From NCBI RefSeq assembly GCF_004368405.1, contig NZ_SBJH01000116.1:1-64000 (forward strand): a stretch of 64,000 nucleotides of DNA, written 5' to 3'. Below are positions 1 through 8,225 of the stretch, in pieces (position 1 is the first letter of the stretch; every line of letters begins with the position of its first letter). A program made the position numbers and the translations under genes. The DNA comes from Olivibacter sp. XZL3. GTDB lineage: Bacteria > Bacteroidota > Bacteroidia > Sphingobacteriales > Sphingobacteriaceae. The notes under the pieces are model-generated. The model worked only from the letters and a program-made list of their open reading frames with translations, was not told the DNA's origin and did not search any database.

Positions 1-774
1 TGACGACAAATAGGTGCTAATGTCATCAATACCATAGTTCTTCTTAGCGGATTTTTCCATGTAGTCATACCATTGCCATCCGATGATGTCGAACTTTAGG
101 CCTCTGCTTTCCAGCATTTGGATATAAGCCGTGTGCAGCCAGCAGGCGTTGATGATGGTTTTTGCCGTTGGATCTTTAGCCTTGATGCCGTCGTTCATGC
201 CCCAAAGGAAATGCAGAGCAATATCAAACTTTTTCAGATTATAATGTGTTCTTGATGTACCTGCTTTGAGGGGAAGAATAAAGAGGTTCTCTAGTTCATT
301 GCCTATGTTATAATAATCGAAATCGTCTTTGTACTGTTGGGCAAAGGCTTCGGCAACCTTCCGCCCTTGCTGATACGCCTCGGACATTTTCATGTTAAAG
401 TTGAGTCCCTGTGCATAAAGCATCGGAACTAAGGTAACACCCGCTTCCTTAGCGGCTTTTTTCAAGGGCTGGAAACGGAAGTCTGTGTGCATTTTACCGT
501 TGCTGAGCGTGGATACATCGAAACGATAGCTCCTCATTCCGAGCTTTTTGATCAATGCAATCTGCTCCTTTGCGGGAACATTGGTGTAGGAGGCTGGCCC
601 AAGTGGGTGTCCATTTACTCCGAAGTCGAAGGTAGATGATCTTGAGCTGGCCGTTGCCATGGTTGTGTTTGGGCCTTCGTTCAATTGTGTTTCTTCAAAT
701 ACATCTTGTTTTGAACAGGATACGAGTGTCAGGAGCGCTCCTGTGAAGATAACTGAAAGGAAATTGTTTTTCAT
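1..774 (-). CDS. Glycosidase-like lipoprotein, copy 1 (3' end outside window)
   Basis: The reading frame runs on the minus strand from an ATG at 774 to the window edge without a stop, giving the first 258 residues. It aligns without gaps to the complete copy at 1445-2482 (offset 1708 bases) and I estimate about 90 percent identity. The N-terminus is a lipoprotein signal ending at Cys20 (LVSC followed by SKQD). The acid/base motif NIGNELEN is kept at Glu160; the expected nucleophile Glu lies beyond the edge. It looks like a TIM-barrel (clan GH-A-like) glycoside hydrolase anchored in the cell envelope; the substrate is unknown. Compared with copy 2, the promoter-like box upstream carries changes. 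Confidence 0.8.
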   Translation of the reverse strand, partial: MKNNFLSVIFTGALLTLVSCSKQDVFEETQLNEGPNTTMATASSRSSTFDFGVNGHPLGPASYTNVPAKEQIALIKKLGMRSYRFDVSTLSNGKMHTDFRFQPLKKAAKEAGVTLVPMLYAQGLNFNMKMSEAYQQGRKVAEAFAQQYKDDFDYYNIGNELENLFILPLKAGTSRTHYNLKKFDIALHFLWGMNDGIKAKDPTAKTIINACWLHTAYIQMLESRGLKFDIIGWQWYDYMEKSAKKNYGIDDISTYLSS

Positions 775-1304
775 TTAATGTTAAGTTGTGTAATAATAAC
801 GAAAACTTGAAGCAAAACGGATCTGAGGTGATCTTAATTCTACCTAAAGTGAGCGCTATTCGTTACGGTTGGATTAAAAAAATAACGTTTATCACTGCTT
901 TAAATCACGGTAAGGCTCCGAGAAATATATGCTGCGAGTTTAGTTCTGACGACACCAAGGTAGAAACTTTTTTTTAACTGGAAAAATTTTCTTTTAAAAC
1001 GTTCAAAACTGTGTAGTCTCGTGGCTTTTGGCTGTGCCAACTGCTGTAAAGGCAAATGAGAAGCGTAAATACTCAATAAAATCCTAGGACAGATTTTTCG
1101 ATACACCGTTTGTATTCTGCGACTCGGCCTTAAAAAGCTTCTTTAAATAATATAGAAAAATATGAAACAGCCTTTAATACATCAATGGCTGATAAGTATG
1201 GCAGCGTGGGGCTCGGGCTTATGTAAATAAAATGGCTGATAAGGACTTAAGTTGGATGGAGAAACGGGCAACCAGTGATTTGTAGTTTGTAGGATATAAA
1301 ACAA
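775..1304. other. Intergenic, mostly duplicated leader and promoter of copy 1
   Basis: No gene is supported here. About 775-970 is homologous to 2483-2683 and contains the leader motif at 859-874 and a degenerate -7 box, TACCTTGG on the minus strand, at 955-962. Copy 2 has TACCTTTG at the matching place. The rest is AT-rich and shows nothing recognisable. Confidence 0.6.
859..874 (-). promoter_or_regulatory. Leader motif ATCCAACCGTAACGAA, site 1
   Basis: A 16-base motif lies about 85 bases upstream of the start of copy 1. The same motif occurs upstream of copy 2 (2569-2584) and, with one T/A change, upstream of the unrelated gene at 8226 (8184-8199). Conservation between the copies could be due only to the duplication; the third site is what suggests function. 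Confidence 0.4.
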
Positions 1305-1306
1305 AG

Positions 1307-1355
1307 GAAGAAAATAAAAAAGGGACTGACCTGTTTAGTTGGTTCAGTCCCTTTT
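1307..1355 (-). terminator. Intrinsic terminator after glycosidase copy 2
   Basis: Read on the minus strand, AAAAGGGACTGAACC pairs with GGTCAGTCCCTTTT across a short loop and is followed by a T-rich run (TTTTTTATTTT). It lies about 90 bases after the stop codon of the gene at 1445-2482. Confidence 0.8.
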
Positions 1356-1444
1356 CTGCTTTTGAATCGTTCGCCGCGGCGGCTCCTGCTTCTTTATGCC
1401 GGATTAGCAGCTATAATTATGCAGTGATAAACTAGTTTATAAAA

Positions 1445-2482
1445 TTATTTTAAGATCGGTGCAGCAAAAGCGGTTGGCTTATAGTTGCTGTAAGGCTGGA
1501 TCCAGTTAATGATGCCGTAATAAGCTTCTTCCGAGTGATTTTTTTCCGGCTCGTTAAACAGTTCGTAGATAAAGGCCCCCATCACCTTTGGATTTTTTCT
1601 GATTTTGGCCATGAAAGAATCAAAGAAGGCTTTCCTGTCGTCCTCGCTGGTTGAATTGTTCTTGTTTCTGTAACCGACTTCTGTGAACCAGATCGGCTTT
1701 GAGAAGCGTGACGACAAATAGGTGCTAATGTCATCGATTCCATAAGTAGATTTAGCGGATTTTTCCATGTAGTCATACCATTGCCATCCGATGATGTCGA
1801 ACTTTAGTCCCCTGTTTTCCAGCATTTGGATATAGGCAGTGTGCAGCCAGCAGGCATTGATGATGGTTTTTGCCGTTGGATCTTTAGCCTTTATACCGTC
1901 GTTCATGCCCCAAAGGAAGTGCAGAGCAACATCAAATTTCTTCAGGTCATAATGCGTTCTCGAAGTACCTGACTTAAGCGGCAGAATGAATTGGTTTTCC
2001 AGCTCGTTTCCGATGTTGTAATAGTCAAAATCGTCTTTGTAGATTTTAGCAAAGGCTTCAGCGACTTTCCGTCCCTGTTTATAGGCCTCGGACATTTTCA
2101 TGTTTAAATTAAGTCCCTGCGTATAAAGCATCGGAACTAAGGTTACGCCCGCTTCGGCGGCAGCTTTTTTCAAGGGCTGAAAGCGGAAATCGGTGTGCAT
2201 TTTGCCGGTGCTGAGCGTCGATACGTCGAAACGATAGCTGCTCATTCCGAGCTTCTTGATCAGTGCGATCTGCTCCGTTGCCGGAACGCTGGTGTAGGAG
2301 GCCGGCCCGAGCGGGTGTCCGTTTACCCCAAAGTCGAAGGTTGATGATTTTGAACCGGCCACTGCCATGGTTGTGTTTGGGCCTTCGTTCATTTGTGTTT
2401 CTTCAAAAACATCTTGTTTTGAACAGGAAGCGAATGTCATGAGTGCTCCCGCGAAGATAACTGAAAAGAAATTCTTTTTCAT
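1445..2482 (-). CDS. Glycosidase-like lipoprotein, copy 2 (clan GH-A-like)
   Basis: The protein has 345 residues. A lipoprotein signal ends at Cys20 (TFASC, then SKQD), so it is probably lipid-anchored in the envelope. The body looks like a TIM barrel of the retaining GH-A type: NIGNELEN puts the likely acid/base at Glu160 and WFTEVGYR puts the likely nucleophile at Glu268, with aromatic residues WQWYDY between them. I cannot assign a GH family number; GH5, GH39 and GH53 enzymes share these motifs. It lies next to FemAB-type and sugar-transferase genes, so a role in trimming or releasing a self-made polysaccharide is possible but inferred. A good Bacteroidota promoter and a terminator frame it as a single-gene unit. 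Confidence 0.8.
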   Translation of the reverse strand: MKKNFFSVIFAGALMTFASCSKQDVFEETQMNEGPNTTMAVAGSKSSTFDFGVNGHPLGPASYTSVPATEQIALIKKLGMSSYRFDVSTLSTGKMHTDFRFQPLKKAAAEAGVTLVPMLYTQGLNLNMKMSEAYKQGRKVAEAFAKIYKDDFDYYNIGNELENQFILPLKSGTSRTHYDLKKFDVALHFLWGMNDGIKAKDPTAKTIINACWLHTAYIQMLENRGLKFDIIGWQWYDYMEKSAKSTYGIDDISTYLSSRFSKPIWFTEVGYRNKNNSTSEDDRKAFFDSFMAKIRKNPKVMGAFIYELFNEPEKNHSEEAYYGIINWIQPYSNYKPTAFAAPILK

Positions 2483-2568
2483 TAAGTGTTTGGTTGTGTA
2501 ATAATAACGAAAACTTGAGGCAAAAGAAAGACGTAGGTTGATCGTAATTCTACCTGAAGTGAGCGCTA

Positions 2569-2584
2569 TTCGTTACGGTTGGAT
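2569..2584 (-). promoter_or_regulatory. Leader motif ATCCAACCGTAACGAA, site 2
   Basis: Identical to the site at 859-874. It lies between the predicted promoter (2661-2690) and the start codon (2482), so inside the transcribed leader if that promoter is correct. Confidence 0.4.
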
Positions 2585-2660
2585 TAAAAAAAATAACGTT
2601 TACTGCTTTAAATTACGGTAAAGACCGCTGAAATTATGCTGTATGTTTAGTTTGACGGCG

Positions 2661-2690
2661 CAAAGGTAGAGACTTTTTTTTAATTACAAA
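2661..2690 (-). promoter_or_regulatory. Bacteroidota-type promoter of glycosidase copy 2
   Basis: On the minus strand TACCTTTG (2661-2668) matches the -7 consensus TAnnTTTG. A TTTTTG tract about 18 bases upstream (TTTG at 2687-2690) matches the -33 box. This predicts a leader of about 170 bases. Confidence 0.6.
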
Positions 2691-3170
2691 AATATTTTTA
2701 AAAATTTTTAAAAGACAAACTTCCGTCGGCGTATACCTGCGTTTAATGGCCGTAAATGGTCAATTGGCGCGCCTAAACCGCTATATATCTTAAGATATAT
2801 TTTAATAAATAACTTCGATTCCTCAACCGTAGCTAAAAATTCCGGCGCCTACGGGCGCGTTGTTACAGCAATTACTGATGTGACGCTCTTCAATTATTAT
2901 TATTATTATGTTATGTATAAAATGGCTGATGAAAAGTTGAGGCGGGTCTTGATACAAAAGCATTGGAAAACCGCTTCGGTAAGCCACCTGCTCGTTGCTT
3001 CTTTTGTTGCACACTTCTGTTACATAATTTATACATCTTGGCTATTGAAGGGCGTTATGGCACTATAAATGGTAAATTTGCTATGATTTGGAAGGTTGCT
3101 GATTGCTTTAATGACGTATATGGGAATTCTTCGGGAATTCATTATAAGTGTATACAAAAAATAGAAATAT
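2691..3170. other. Intergenic region without a recognised gene
   Basis: The stretch is AT-rich with a short ATT run near 2889-2908 and two GGGAATTC repeats (GAATTC-TTCGG-GAATTC) at about 3122-3140, just before the next gene. Short open frames here have no features of real proteins. Confidence 0.5.
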
Positions 3171-4250
3171 ATGGTTGTTGATCTACAAACATCATCTTCA
3201 TTCAAGGTGCTGACGTTGCAAGAAAAGGATCTTTGGAACAGGTACCTCCACGAAGCTTGCGAGTCGGACTTTTATCATACATGGGAATACCATGCGTTGG
3301 ACAAACAGGGCCAGGCCTTTATGTTTATCTATGAAAGAGAGGATCTTTTTATAGGCGTTCCACTGATTAAAAGACCCATACCGGGAACAGGCTACTACGA
3401 CTGTACGTCAGTGTATGGATACGTCGGCCCTTTTTCTAACAAAGATTTGCTGGCTATTCAGGATTCGATTAAGCAAGACTTTCATTTGGTATTTCGGGAC
3501 TACCTCCAATCGCAAAAGATTGTTACTGTATTTGCAGTGCTTCACCCCTTGTTTAAGCAGCAGGGCCTGTTGGCAGGAGGCTTTACAGTGCAGGATAACG
3601 CGAGCTGCGAACTGAAGCCTGTCGGTAAAACGATTGCCATTGATTTGAAACAATCGCTCGACGAACAACGGCTTCAATATAGGCGGCCCATCCGGATGAA
3701 GATTAATCAATTGAGAAAAAAAGGATTTACGGTTAAAGTGGCGGAAAGTGAAAAGGAGCTTCATGAATTCATAGACCTGTACGTTGAAAACATGGCGAAG
3801 GTCAATGCCAGTGAAAAATATTTTTTTGAACAGGCCTATTTCGAAAACTTTATGTTGTCGACGAGTTTTTCACCTCGTTTGCTAGTTGCCTATTATGAGG
3901 ATCGCATGGTTGCGGGCGCAATGATCGGGATGACAAAGCAGGTTGTGCAACTACATTTAGCCGGAACACGCAACGAATTTTTACGTGAATCGCCCATGAA
4001 GCTGATATTCGATGAAGCCTCATTGATAGGAAGGGCGAATAACATGCAGTATTTGCATCTAGGAAGCGGGGTTGGAGGAGCGGAAGATTCACTCTTTCAT
4101 TTCAAACGGGGATTCTCTGAAAATGTATTCGACTTTGTTACCTGGCGATATATAGTAGACCACTCGGTTTATGTAGATCTTGTAGAAGAAAAGATAAACG
4201 GTAAGACAGCGCCGGATGTCGATCTTTTTCCTTTATACAGGTTTGTATAA
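3171..4250 (+). CDS. FemAB/GNAT-type acyl- or aminoacyltransferase
   Basis: This 359-residue soluble protein has the double-GNAT layout of FemAB-like and CelD-like proteins. An N-terminal half carries FYHTWEYH and GVPLIKRPIP and the tract YDCTSVYGYVGP (about residues 75-90). The C-terminal half has the acetyltransferase-like core (about 180-330), including a segment ending LGSGVGG. Family members add amino acids to peptidoglycan bridges or acyl groups to surface polysaccharides. The next gene, 23 bases downstream on the same strand, is an EPS-type sugar transferase, so decoration of an exopolysaccharide or its lipid-linked precursor is the more likely role here. Substrate unknown. Confidence 0.75.
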   Translation: MVVDLQTSSSFKVLTLQEKDLWNRYLHEACESDFYHTWEYHALDKQGQAFMFIYEREDLFIGVPLIKRPIPGTGYYDCTSVYGYVGPFSNKDLLAIQDSIKQDFHLVFRDYLQSQKIVTVFAVLHPLFKQQGLLAGGFTVQDNASCELKPVGKTIAIDLKQSLDEQRLQYRRPIRMKINQLRKKGFTVKVAESEKELHEFIDLYVENMAKVNASEKYFFEQAYFENFMLSTSFSPRLLVAYYEDRMVAGAMIGMTKQVVQLHLAGTRNEFLRESPMKLIFDEASLIGRANNMQYLHLGSGVGGAEDSLFHFKRGFSENVFDFVTWRYIVDHSVYVDLVEEKINGKTAPDVDLFPLYRFV

Positions 4251-4273
4251 AGTTAGTTTAAAATCTATTTCTT

Positions 4274-5659
4274 ATGAAAACGCGGTATTTATATTTACTG
4301 ATTTTTATTTTAGCAATAAGTGATTTACTCATTGTTAATAGTGTTTATTTATTAGGATTTTATTACTTAAGCAGCAATCTAGAATTAAATGAGATTTACC
4401 TGGACGGGCTCATTGTTAGCAACCTGATATGGATGGTTGCGTCTTTCTTTTGTAAGCTCTATACAGAAAAAACGGTGCGGCGGATCGATTTCATTTATTC
4501 GGCCACCCTCCGCAGTTATTTGCTGCATTTTGCCTTGTATGCCTGTTATATTGCCCTATTTAAAGAGAAGGCAATATCGAGGGAATTTTTGCTAACGATG
4601 TACATCGGTATGGCTCTATGCCTTTTTGTAAGCCGGTTGTTCGGAACCTTTTTTGAAGCGAAGCTGTTAAGGCATTTTAAAGCTAGTAAGCCTGTGGCTG
4701 TATTAGGAATGAATAAGATGGGCTTACGGCTTGCAGCTTTTTTCGAACAGAAAAAAAACGAATACAGCTTTAGCGGCTTTTTAGATGATCATCAGGAACT
4801 GAGTATAGGTGAAGACGGGCGGTTACTACCGGTTGTTTGCCAACAAATAGAGGTTGCCGCTAAAAGCGGTATCCAGGAGGTTTATGTTCCGCTTACGCCG
4901 GAGAATATGGCAAACGCAAACGTTTTGCTGCGAGAGGGAGAGCGGCAATGTGTGCGGATGAAGTTCGTGCCGGATCTGTCTGGTACGCTTGTTACGCCTT
5001 TCAGACTGAGTTATATGGAGGAGTTCCCGGTTATCAGTATGCGGCATGATCCGTTGGAGGAAATAGAAAATCGATTTAAGAAACGGGTTTTTGATATTAT
5101 TTTCAGCTCATTGGTGATCGTTTTTGTGTTAAGTTGGCTTTATCCTATCATCGGGTTGATAATCAAGATCCAAAGTCCGGGTCCGATTTTATTCAAGCAG
5201 AAGCGGGATGGCCGAAACAACCAAACCTTCTATTGTTACAAATTTAGAAGTATGAAGGTCAATAATGAAAGCGATACGAGGCAAGCTACCAAAGATGATG
5301 ATAGGATAACGCCTATCGGCCGTTTTATAAGAAGAACAAGTTTGGACGAGCTGCCACAGTTCTTCAACGTTTTGCTAGGCGATATGAGTGTCGTGGGGCC
5401 TCGACCGCATATTCTTTCGATGACTGAACAGTATAGGCAAATTATCGATCAGTATATGGTCAGGCACTTTTTGAAATCGGGAATCACGGGATGGGCGCAG
5501 GTAAATGGTTTCCGGGGAGAAACAAAAGACCCTGACTTAATGAGAAAGCGGGTGGAATACGACGTATGGTATCTGGAGAACTGGTCGATTTGGCTTGATG
5601 TTAGAATCATTTTGCAGACCGTGATTAACATGATCAAAGGCGAGGAAAACGCCTATTAG
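4274..5659 (+). CDS. Polyprenyl-phosphate sugar-1-phosphate transferase (WcaJ type)
   Basis: The 461-residue protein starts EPS repeat-unit synthesis by moving a sugar-1-phosphate onto undecaprenyl phosphate at the inner membrane. Four hydrophobic segments fill the first 130 residues, then comes a nucleotide-binding-like domain (VLGMNKMGLRLA, about 145-260). After a hydrophobic segment near 270-295 follows the conserved catalytic domain with KFRSMK, DELPQFFNVLLGDMSVVGPRPH and GITGWAQVNGFRGE. The length is usual for the full-length family, unlike the short relative at 32858-33613. It probably forms an operon with the FemAB-like gene, and a strong terminator follows. Confidence 0.9.
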   Translation: MKTRYLYLLIFILAISDLLIVNSVYLLGFYYLSSNLELNEIYLDGLIVSNLIWMVASFFCKLYTEKTVRRIDFIYSATLRSYLLHFALYACYIALFKEKAISREFLLTMYIGMALCLFVSRLFGTFFEAKLLRHFKASKPVAVLGMNKMGLRLAAFFEQKKNEYSFSGFLDDHQELSIGEDGRLLPVVCQQIEVAAKSGIQEVYVPLTPENMANANVLLREGERQCVRMKFVPDLSGTLVTPFRLSYMEEFPVISMRHDPLEEIENRFKKRVFDIIFSSLVIVFVLSWLYPIIGLIIKIQSPGPILFKQKRDGRNNQTFYCYKFRSMKVNNESDTRQATKDDDRITPIGRFIRRTSLDELPQFFNVLLGDMSVVGPRPHILSMTEQYRQIIDQYMVRHFLKSGITGWAQVNGFRGETKDPDLMRKRVEYDVWYLENWSIWLDVRIILQTVINMIKGEENAY

Positions 5660-5690
5660 CCCGTATATCCTAATTTGATAGGGCGCAGGA

Positions 5691-5720
5691 AAGCCGGTTC
5701 TTCTGAGAGCCGGCTTTTTT
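5691..5720 (+). terminator. Intrinsic terminator after the sugar transferase
   Basis: AAGCCGG and CCGGCTT form a stem around a 12-base loop, followed by a TTTT tract. It starts 31 bases after the stop codon at 5659. Confidence 0.8.
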
Positions 5721-6000
5721 ATGCGATAAAAGTTCTGAAGTACTTTTTGAAGCTATAGGCTTTTTTGTTTTATCCTTATGTATGCACCTTGCGAAGAACA
5801 AAAATTTTCTCGGCTTGCGGACACAGCAAATTGGCGGAGGGATTAGCGAAAGTAAAACGAAGATAGCGTTGTTTTTAGGACGGCTTCTTTTTGCATAGGA
5901 GGTGGAAACGTATTGTGAACCGAACCGTTTAAGCTTAGGTGCTGTGTACTTGCGGCGGTTATGCGGAATTGGGCTTATCGTTAGGATAATAACGGCACAT
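5721..6000. other. Intergenic region, no gene supported
   Basis: Only a minus-strand open frame that runs through the upstream terminator is present; its composition does not look like a protein and I do not call it. Confidence 0.5.
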
Positions 6001-6030
6001 GAAAAGGCCCCTGATAACAAGCAGGGGCCG
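6001..6030 (-). terminator. Terminator after the lipocalin-like lipoprotein gene
   Basis: GGCCCCTG and CAGGGGCC form a perfect 8-bp stem with an 8-base loop. On the minus strand it is followed by TTTTC, about 40 bases after the stop of the gene at 6069-6593. Confidence 0.7.
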
Positions 6031-6068
6031 ATTGAGGCAAATTATATTAAAATTGGTTAGTTTAAGTG

Positions 6069-6593
6069 TTAGTCTCGGCAAGGGCAATGTAATTCAATCG
6101 TCCCTTCCCGACTGGCAGCGGTTTTGGTTTCGCCATTCTCTTCGTACTGAACATCGGCATTGTCGGTTGAAACAATGAACCAGCTCATCGTTTTTTCAGT
6201 AAAGGCAGTAACCTCGAACTTGTCTACTTTACCGGAATCCCAGGTGATGATCACGTAGTCTTTCTTGTTCTCGCGAGCAATGTCCCAAGTGCCCCAAACG
6301 GTTTCGTTGGTGAACTTGTTTAACCTGGTTACCCGATGGTCATCAGGAGTAGCTTCGTTAGGTCTAAAGTTATACTGAATGCTTTTATTCCTAAAATCTT
6401 CGTATTCAGTAAAACTTTCATAATCGGTGCTACCCTCACCCGTCTTGTATTCATATTTCTCGGAAACGGTGTTCCAAACTGTACGAATGAGTGTCTGATC
6501 GATGGTGGATGGAATTTCTACTCCAGGATCTTCTGTTTTATCGCATGATAGCATAAACAGCAGTAGTGGCAAAAGTAAAATGCGTCTTGACAT
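6069..6593 (-). CDS. Small lipoprotein, possibly lipocalin-like
   Basis: The 174-residue protein has a typical lipoprotein signal, a run of leucines ending LSC with Cys17, then DKTEDPG. The remainder is polar and rich in beta-type segments. The pattern TVWNTVSEKYEY near the start, then GTWDI and DYVIITW in the middle, resembles the lipocalin-like domains common in Bacteroidota lipoproteins. Cysteines near the C-terminus (LHCPC) could form a disulfide. It stands alone with its own terminator. The fold assignment is tentative and no function is suggested by the neighbours. Confidence 0.65.
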   Translation of the reverse strand: MSRRILLLPLLLFMLSCDKTEDPGVEIPSTIDQTLIRTVWNTVSEKYEYKTGEGSTDYESFTEYEDFRNKSIQYNFRPNEATPDDHRVTRLNKFTNETVWGTWDIARENKKDYVIITWDSGKVDKFEVTAFTEKTMSWFIVSTDNADVQYEENGETKTAASREGTIELHCPCRD

Positions 6594-6966
6594 AATAATA
6601 GATGTTTTTTGTTTAATTACCCAAATTTCGTAAGTATATCTAAGGAAAAGGAACCAAAAAAGGGATTGTATAAGGAAATAGGAAAATATGCGCAGGAAAT
6701 TATGAGAATAACTAAGCGGGATGTTCGCTCTTGTGTTATGGTTGTGCCTAAACTGCGAAAGTTCAAAGAAAGATATGAACTATTTTCGCCCTATTATAGT
6801 GATATTTATATTTTGTGTTATATCTTTAAACAGAAAAAAGAAGGCGGGGCGAATCGAGGGGTGATAAGCAATGAGATTATTTACAAGCTTTTTTTAGTGT
6901 TTTTTACTAGATGGAACGGGATTTGTTAGTTAAGCTACGAATTTTTATAAGAAGGTCAATAAACAT
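6594..6966. other. Intergenic region, no gene supported
   Basis: An open frame at 6609-6929 exists but it begins in the promoter area of the divergent lipoprotein, is rich in Lys, Tyr and Phe as expected for AT-rich noncoding DNA, and shows no motif. Probably holds the promoters of both flanking genes. Confidence 0.5.
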
Positions 6967-7599
6967 ATGATGAAAGGAACTATCGGTATAGTTGATGATC
7001 AACAATTGTTCTTAAAAACTGTAGGTATGTTTGTTAATACCTTTCCGGATTTTGAAGTGGTGCTATACGCTTCTAACGGGCCGGATGTGTTACAGAAACT
7101 TAAGTCGCAAGACCCCTTACCGGATATTCTACTGATCGACGTGAATATGCCGGAAATGGAAGGTGCCGAAATAGTTTCGACCATTAAGAAAACCTACCCG
7201 AGCATAAAAATGGCGGCTTTGTCCATGATGGAGGATTCACAAAACGTCATCAGGATGATCAAGGCAGGCTGTTGTGCATACCTGCTCAAAAATATGAATC
7301 CCAACGAACTGGAACTAGCTCTCAGGGAAATTCTGCTGCGGGGGTTCTACAATACTTATGTCACCAACATGTGTTATCAAGAACTCTTTAATAAAGACTC
7401 CATTGATTTAAAAGAAAGGGAAAGAGAGTTTTTGGAGCTTGCTTGCAGTGATTTGACTTACCAACAGATTGCGTCAAAGATGTTTCTTTCTATTAAGACC
7501 ATCGATGGCTATCGGGCGGCACTGTTCGAAAAATTTCAGGTGAAGAGCAGAGTAGGCTTGGTGCTGGAAGCTATCCGTCAAAACGTGATATCGGTATGA
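6967..7599 (+). CDS. NarL/LuxR-family response regulator
   Basis: The 210-residue protein has an N-terminal receiver with acidic pocket DD at 10-11, phospho-acceptor Asp58 (LLIDVNMPEMEG), switch Ser86 and Lys108 (YLLKN). A C-terminal LuxR-type helix-turn-helix occupies about 147-205 (LKEREREFLELAC, TYQQIASKMFLSIKTIDGYR). It should bind DNA as a phosphorylated dimer. No kinase is adjacent, so it is an orphan regulator; the soluble and membrane kinases at 8835 and 12294 are the nearest candidates. Two ATGs lie in tandem at 6967 and 6970 and either could be the start. Confidence 0.9.
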   Translation: MMKGTIGIVDDQQLFLKTVGMFVNTFPDFEVVLYASNGPDVLQKLKSQDPLPDILLIDVNMPEMEGAEIVSTIKKTYPSIKMAALSMMEDSQNVIRMIKAGCCAYLLKNMNPNELELALREILLRGFYNTYVTNMCYQELFNKDSIDLKEREREFLELACSDLTYQQIASKMFLSIKTIDGYRAALFEKFQVKSRVGLVLEAIRQNVISV

Positions 7600-8110
7600 C
7601 AAAAACCGGTGTGTTACAGGGATTTTCCTGTTTGATTACAGGGTTTTTTCCTTAGCGTACTTGGGGCAATAAAATCGTAATTTGCGCACGGAAACAGGCG
7701 CATTAAATAGGTAATTATAGTAAGTGTTTATTGCGACGTCGATCGTTCTTTGAGTTGTAAATCAGCAGTTAATGTTTTAAGAGCATGAAGGATGTCGTGC
7801 ATTGTCAAAACTTCCGAACGAATGCTTCCGCTCCGGCTATATAGCATTGTTAAAGAGTTTTAATGATACTACGACACGGTTGTACATGCCATCATAAACG
7901 CGTTGATCGTGTTTTGATTGTTTTTTGCATACATGTTCGGCAGAAGCCCAGCCTAATCAAATCCTCTCTGATACTGATCATAAGCAAAACAAAGCGGCAA
8001 ATATAAAATCTTTACACCCCCTATTCGAAATCACGAATAATTTAATAGGGTATACATCGATAATGTGCCAGATGCTGACAGGTGGCCGCAGGAATATTTT
8101 CCAACAATCT

Positions 8111-8118
8111 TATCTTTG
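8111..8118 (+). promoter_or_regulatory. Possible -7 promoter box (TATCTTTG)
   Basis: Matches the Bacteroidota -7 consensus TAnnTTTG. No clear -33 TTG is present at the usual distance. If used, it gives a leader of about 100 bases for the gene at 8226. Confidence 0.35.
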
Positions 8119-8183
8119 TGCTGAGAAAAAATATGAATTCTTGTTGTTTAATTGCTTAAGTTTGACGTTAAAGAAATTTTTAT

Positions 8184-8199
8184 ATCCAACCGTTACGAA
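8184..8199 (+). promoter_or_regulatory. Leader motif ATCCAACCGTTACGAA, site 3
   Basis: Fifteen of 16 bases equal the motif in the leaders of the two glycosidase lipoproteins. It ends 26 bases before the ATG at 8226. The flanking sequences are otherwise unlike, so this is not explained by the tandem duplication. Confidence 0.4.
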
Positions 8200-8225
8200 G
8201 ATTTACGTTTTTTAAAACACTTTTA

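Larger units (their letters stand above)
7600..8225. other. Long intergenic region before the signalling operon
   Basis: No convincing gene in this 626-base stretch; the open frame at 7925-8215 lacks protein-like features and overlaps the promoter signals. A weak hairpin with a T-run (CCTGT, loop, ACAGG, TTTTTT at about 7627-7652) may end the regulator gene. A TATCTTTG box (8111-8118) and the leader motif (8184-8199) precede the next gene. Confidence 0.5.

Noticed and set aside
786-1106. Short frames on both strands between the tandem glycosidases
   Set aside because: They lie in the duplicated leader and promoter and are not kept in frame in the other copy.
1582-1776. Frame inside the glycosidase gene
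   Set aside because: Shadow of the real gene in another frame.
2885-2910. ATT microsatellite
   Set aside because: Only about five short units; common in AT-rich noncoding DNA.
5670-6020. Minus-strand open frame of 116 codons
   Set aside because: It runs through the sugar-transferase terminator and its composition is not protein-like.
6609-6929. Plus-strand open frame of 106 codons
   Set aside because: AT-rich, no motif, begins in the promoter area of the divergent lipoprotein gene.
7925-8215. Plus-strand open frame of 96 codons
   Set aside because: It covers the predicted promoter and leader motif of the next gene and has no protein features.
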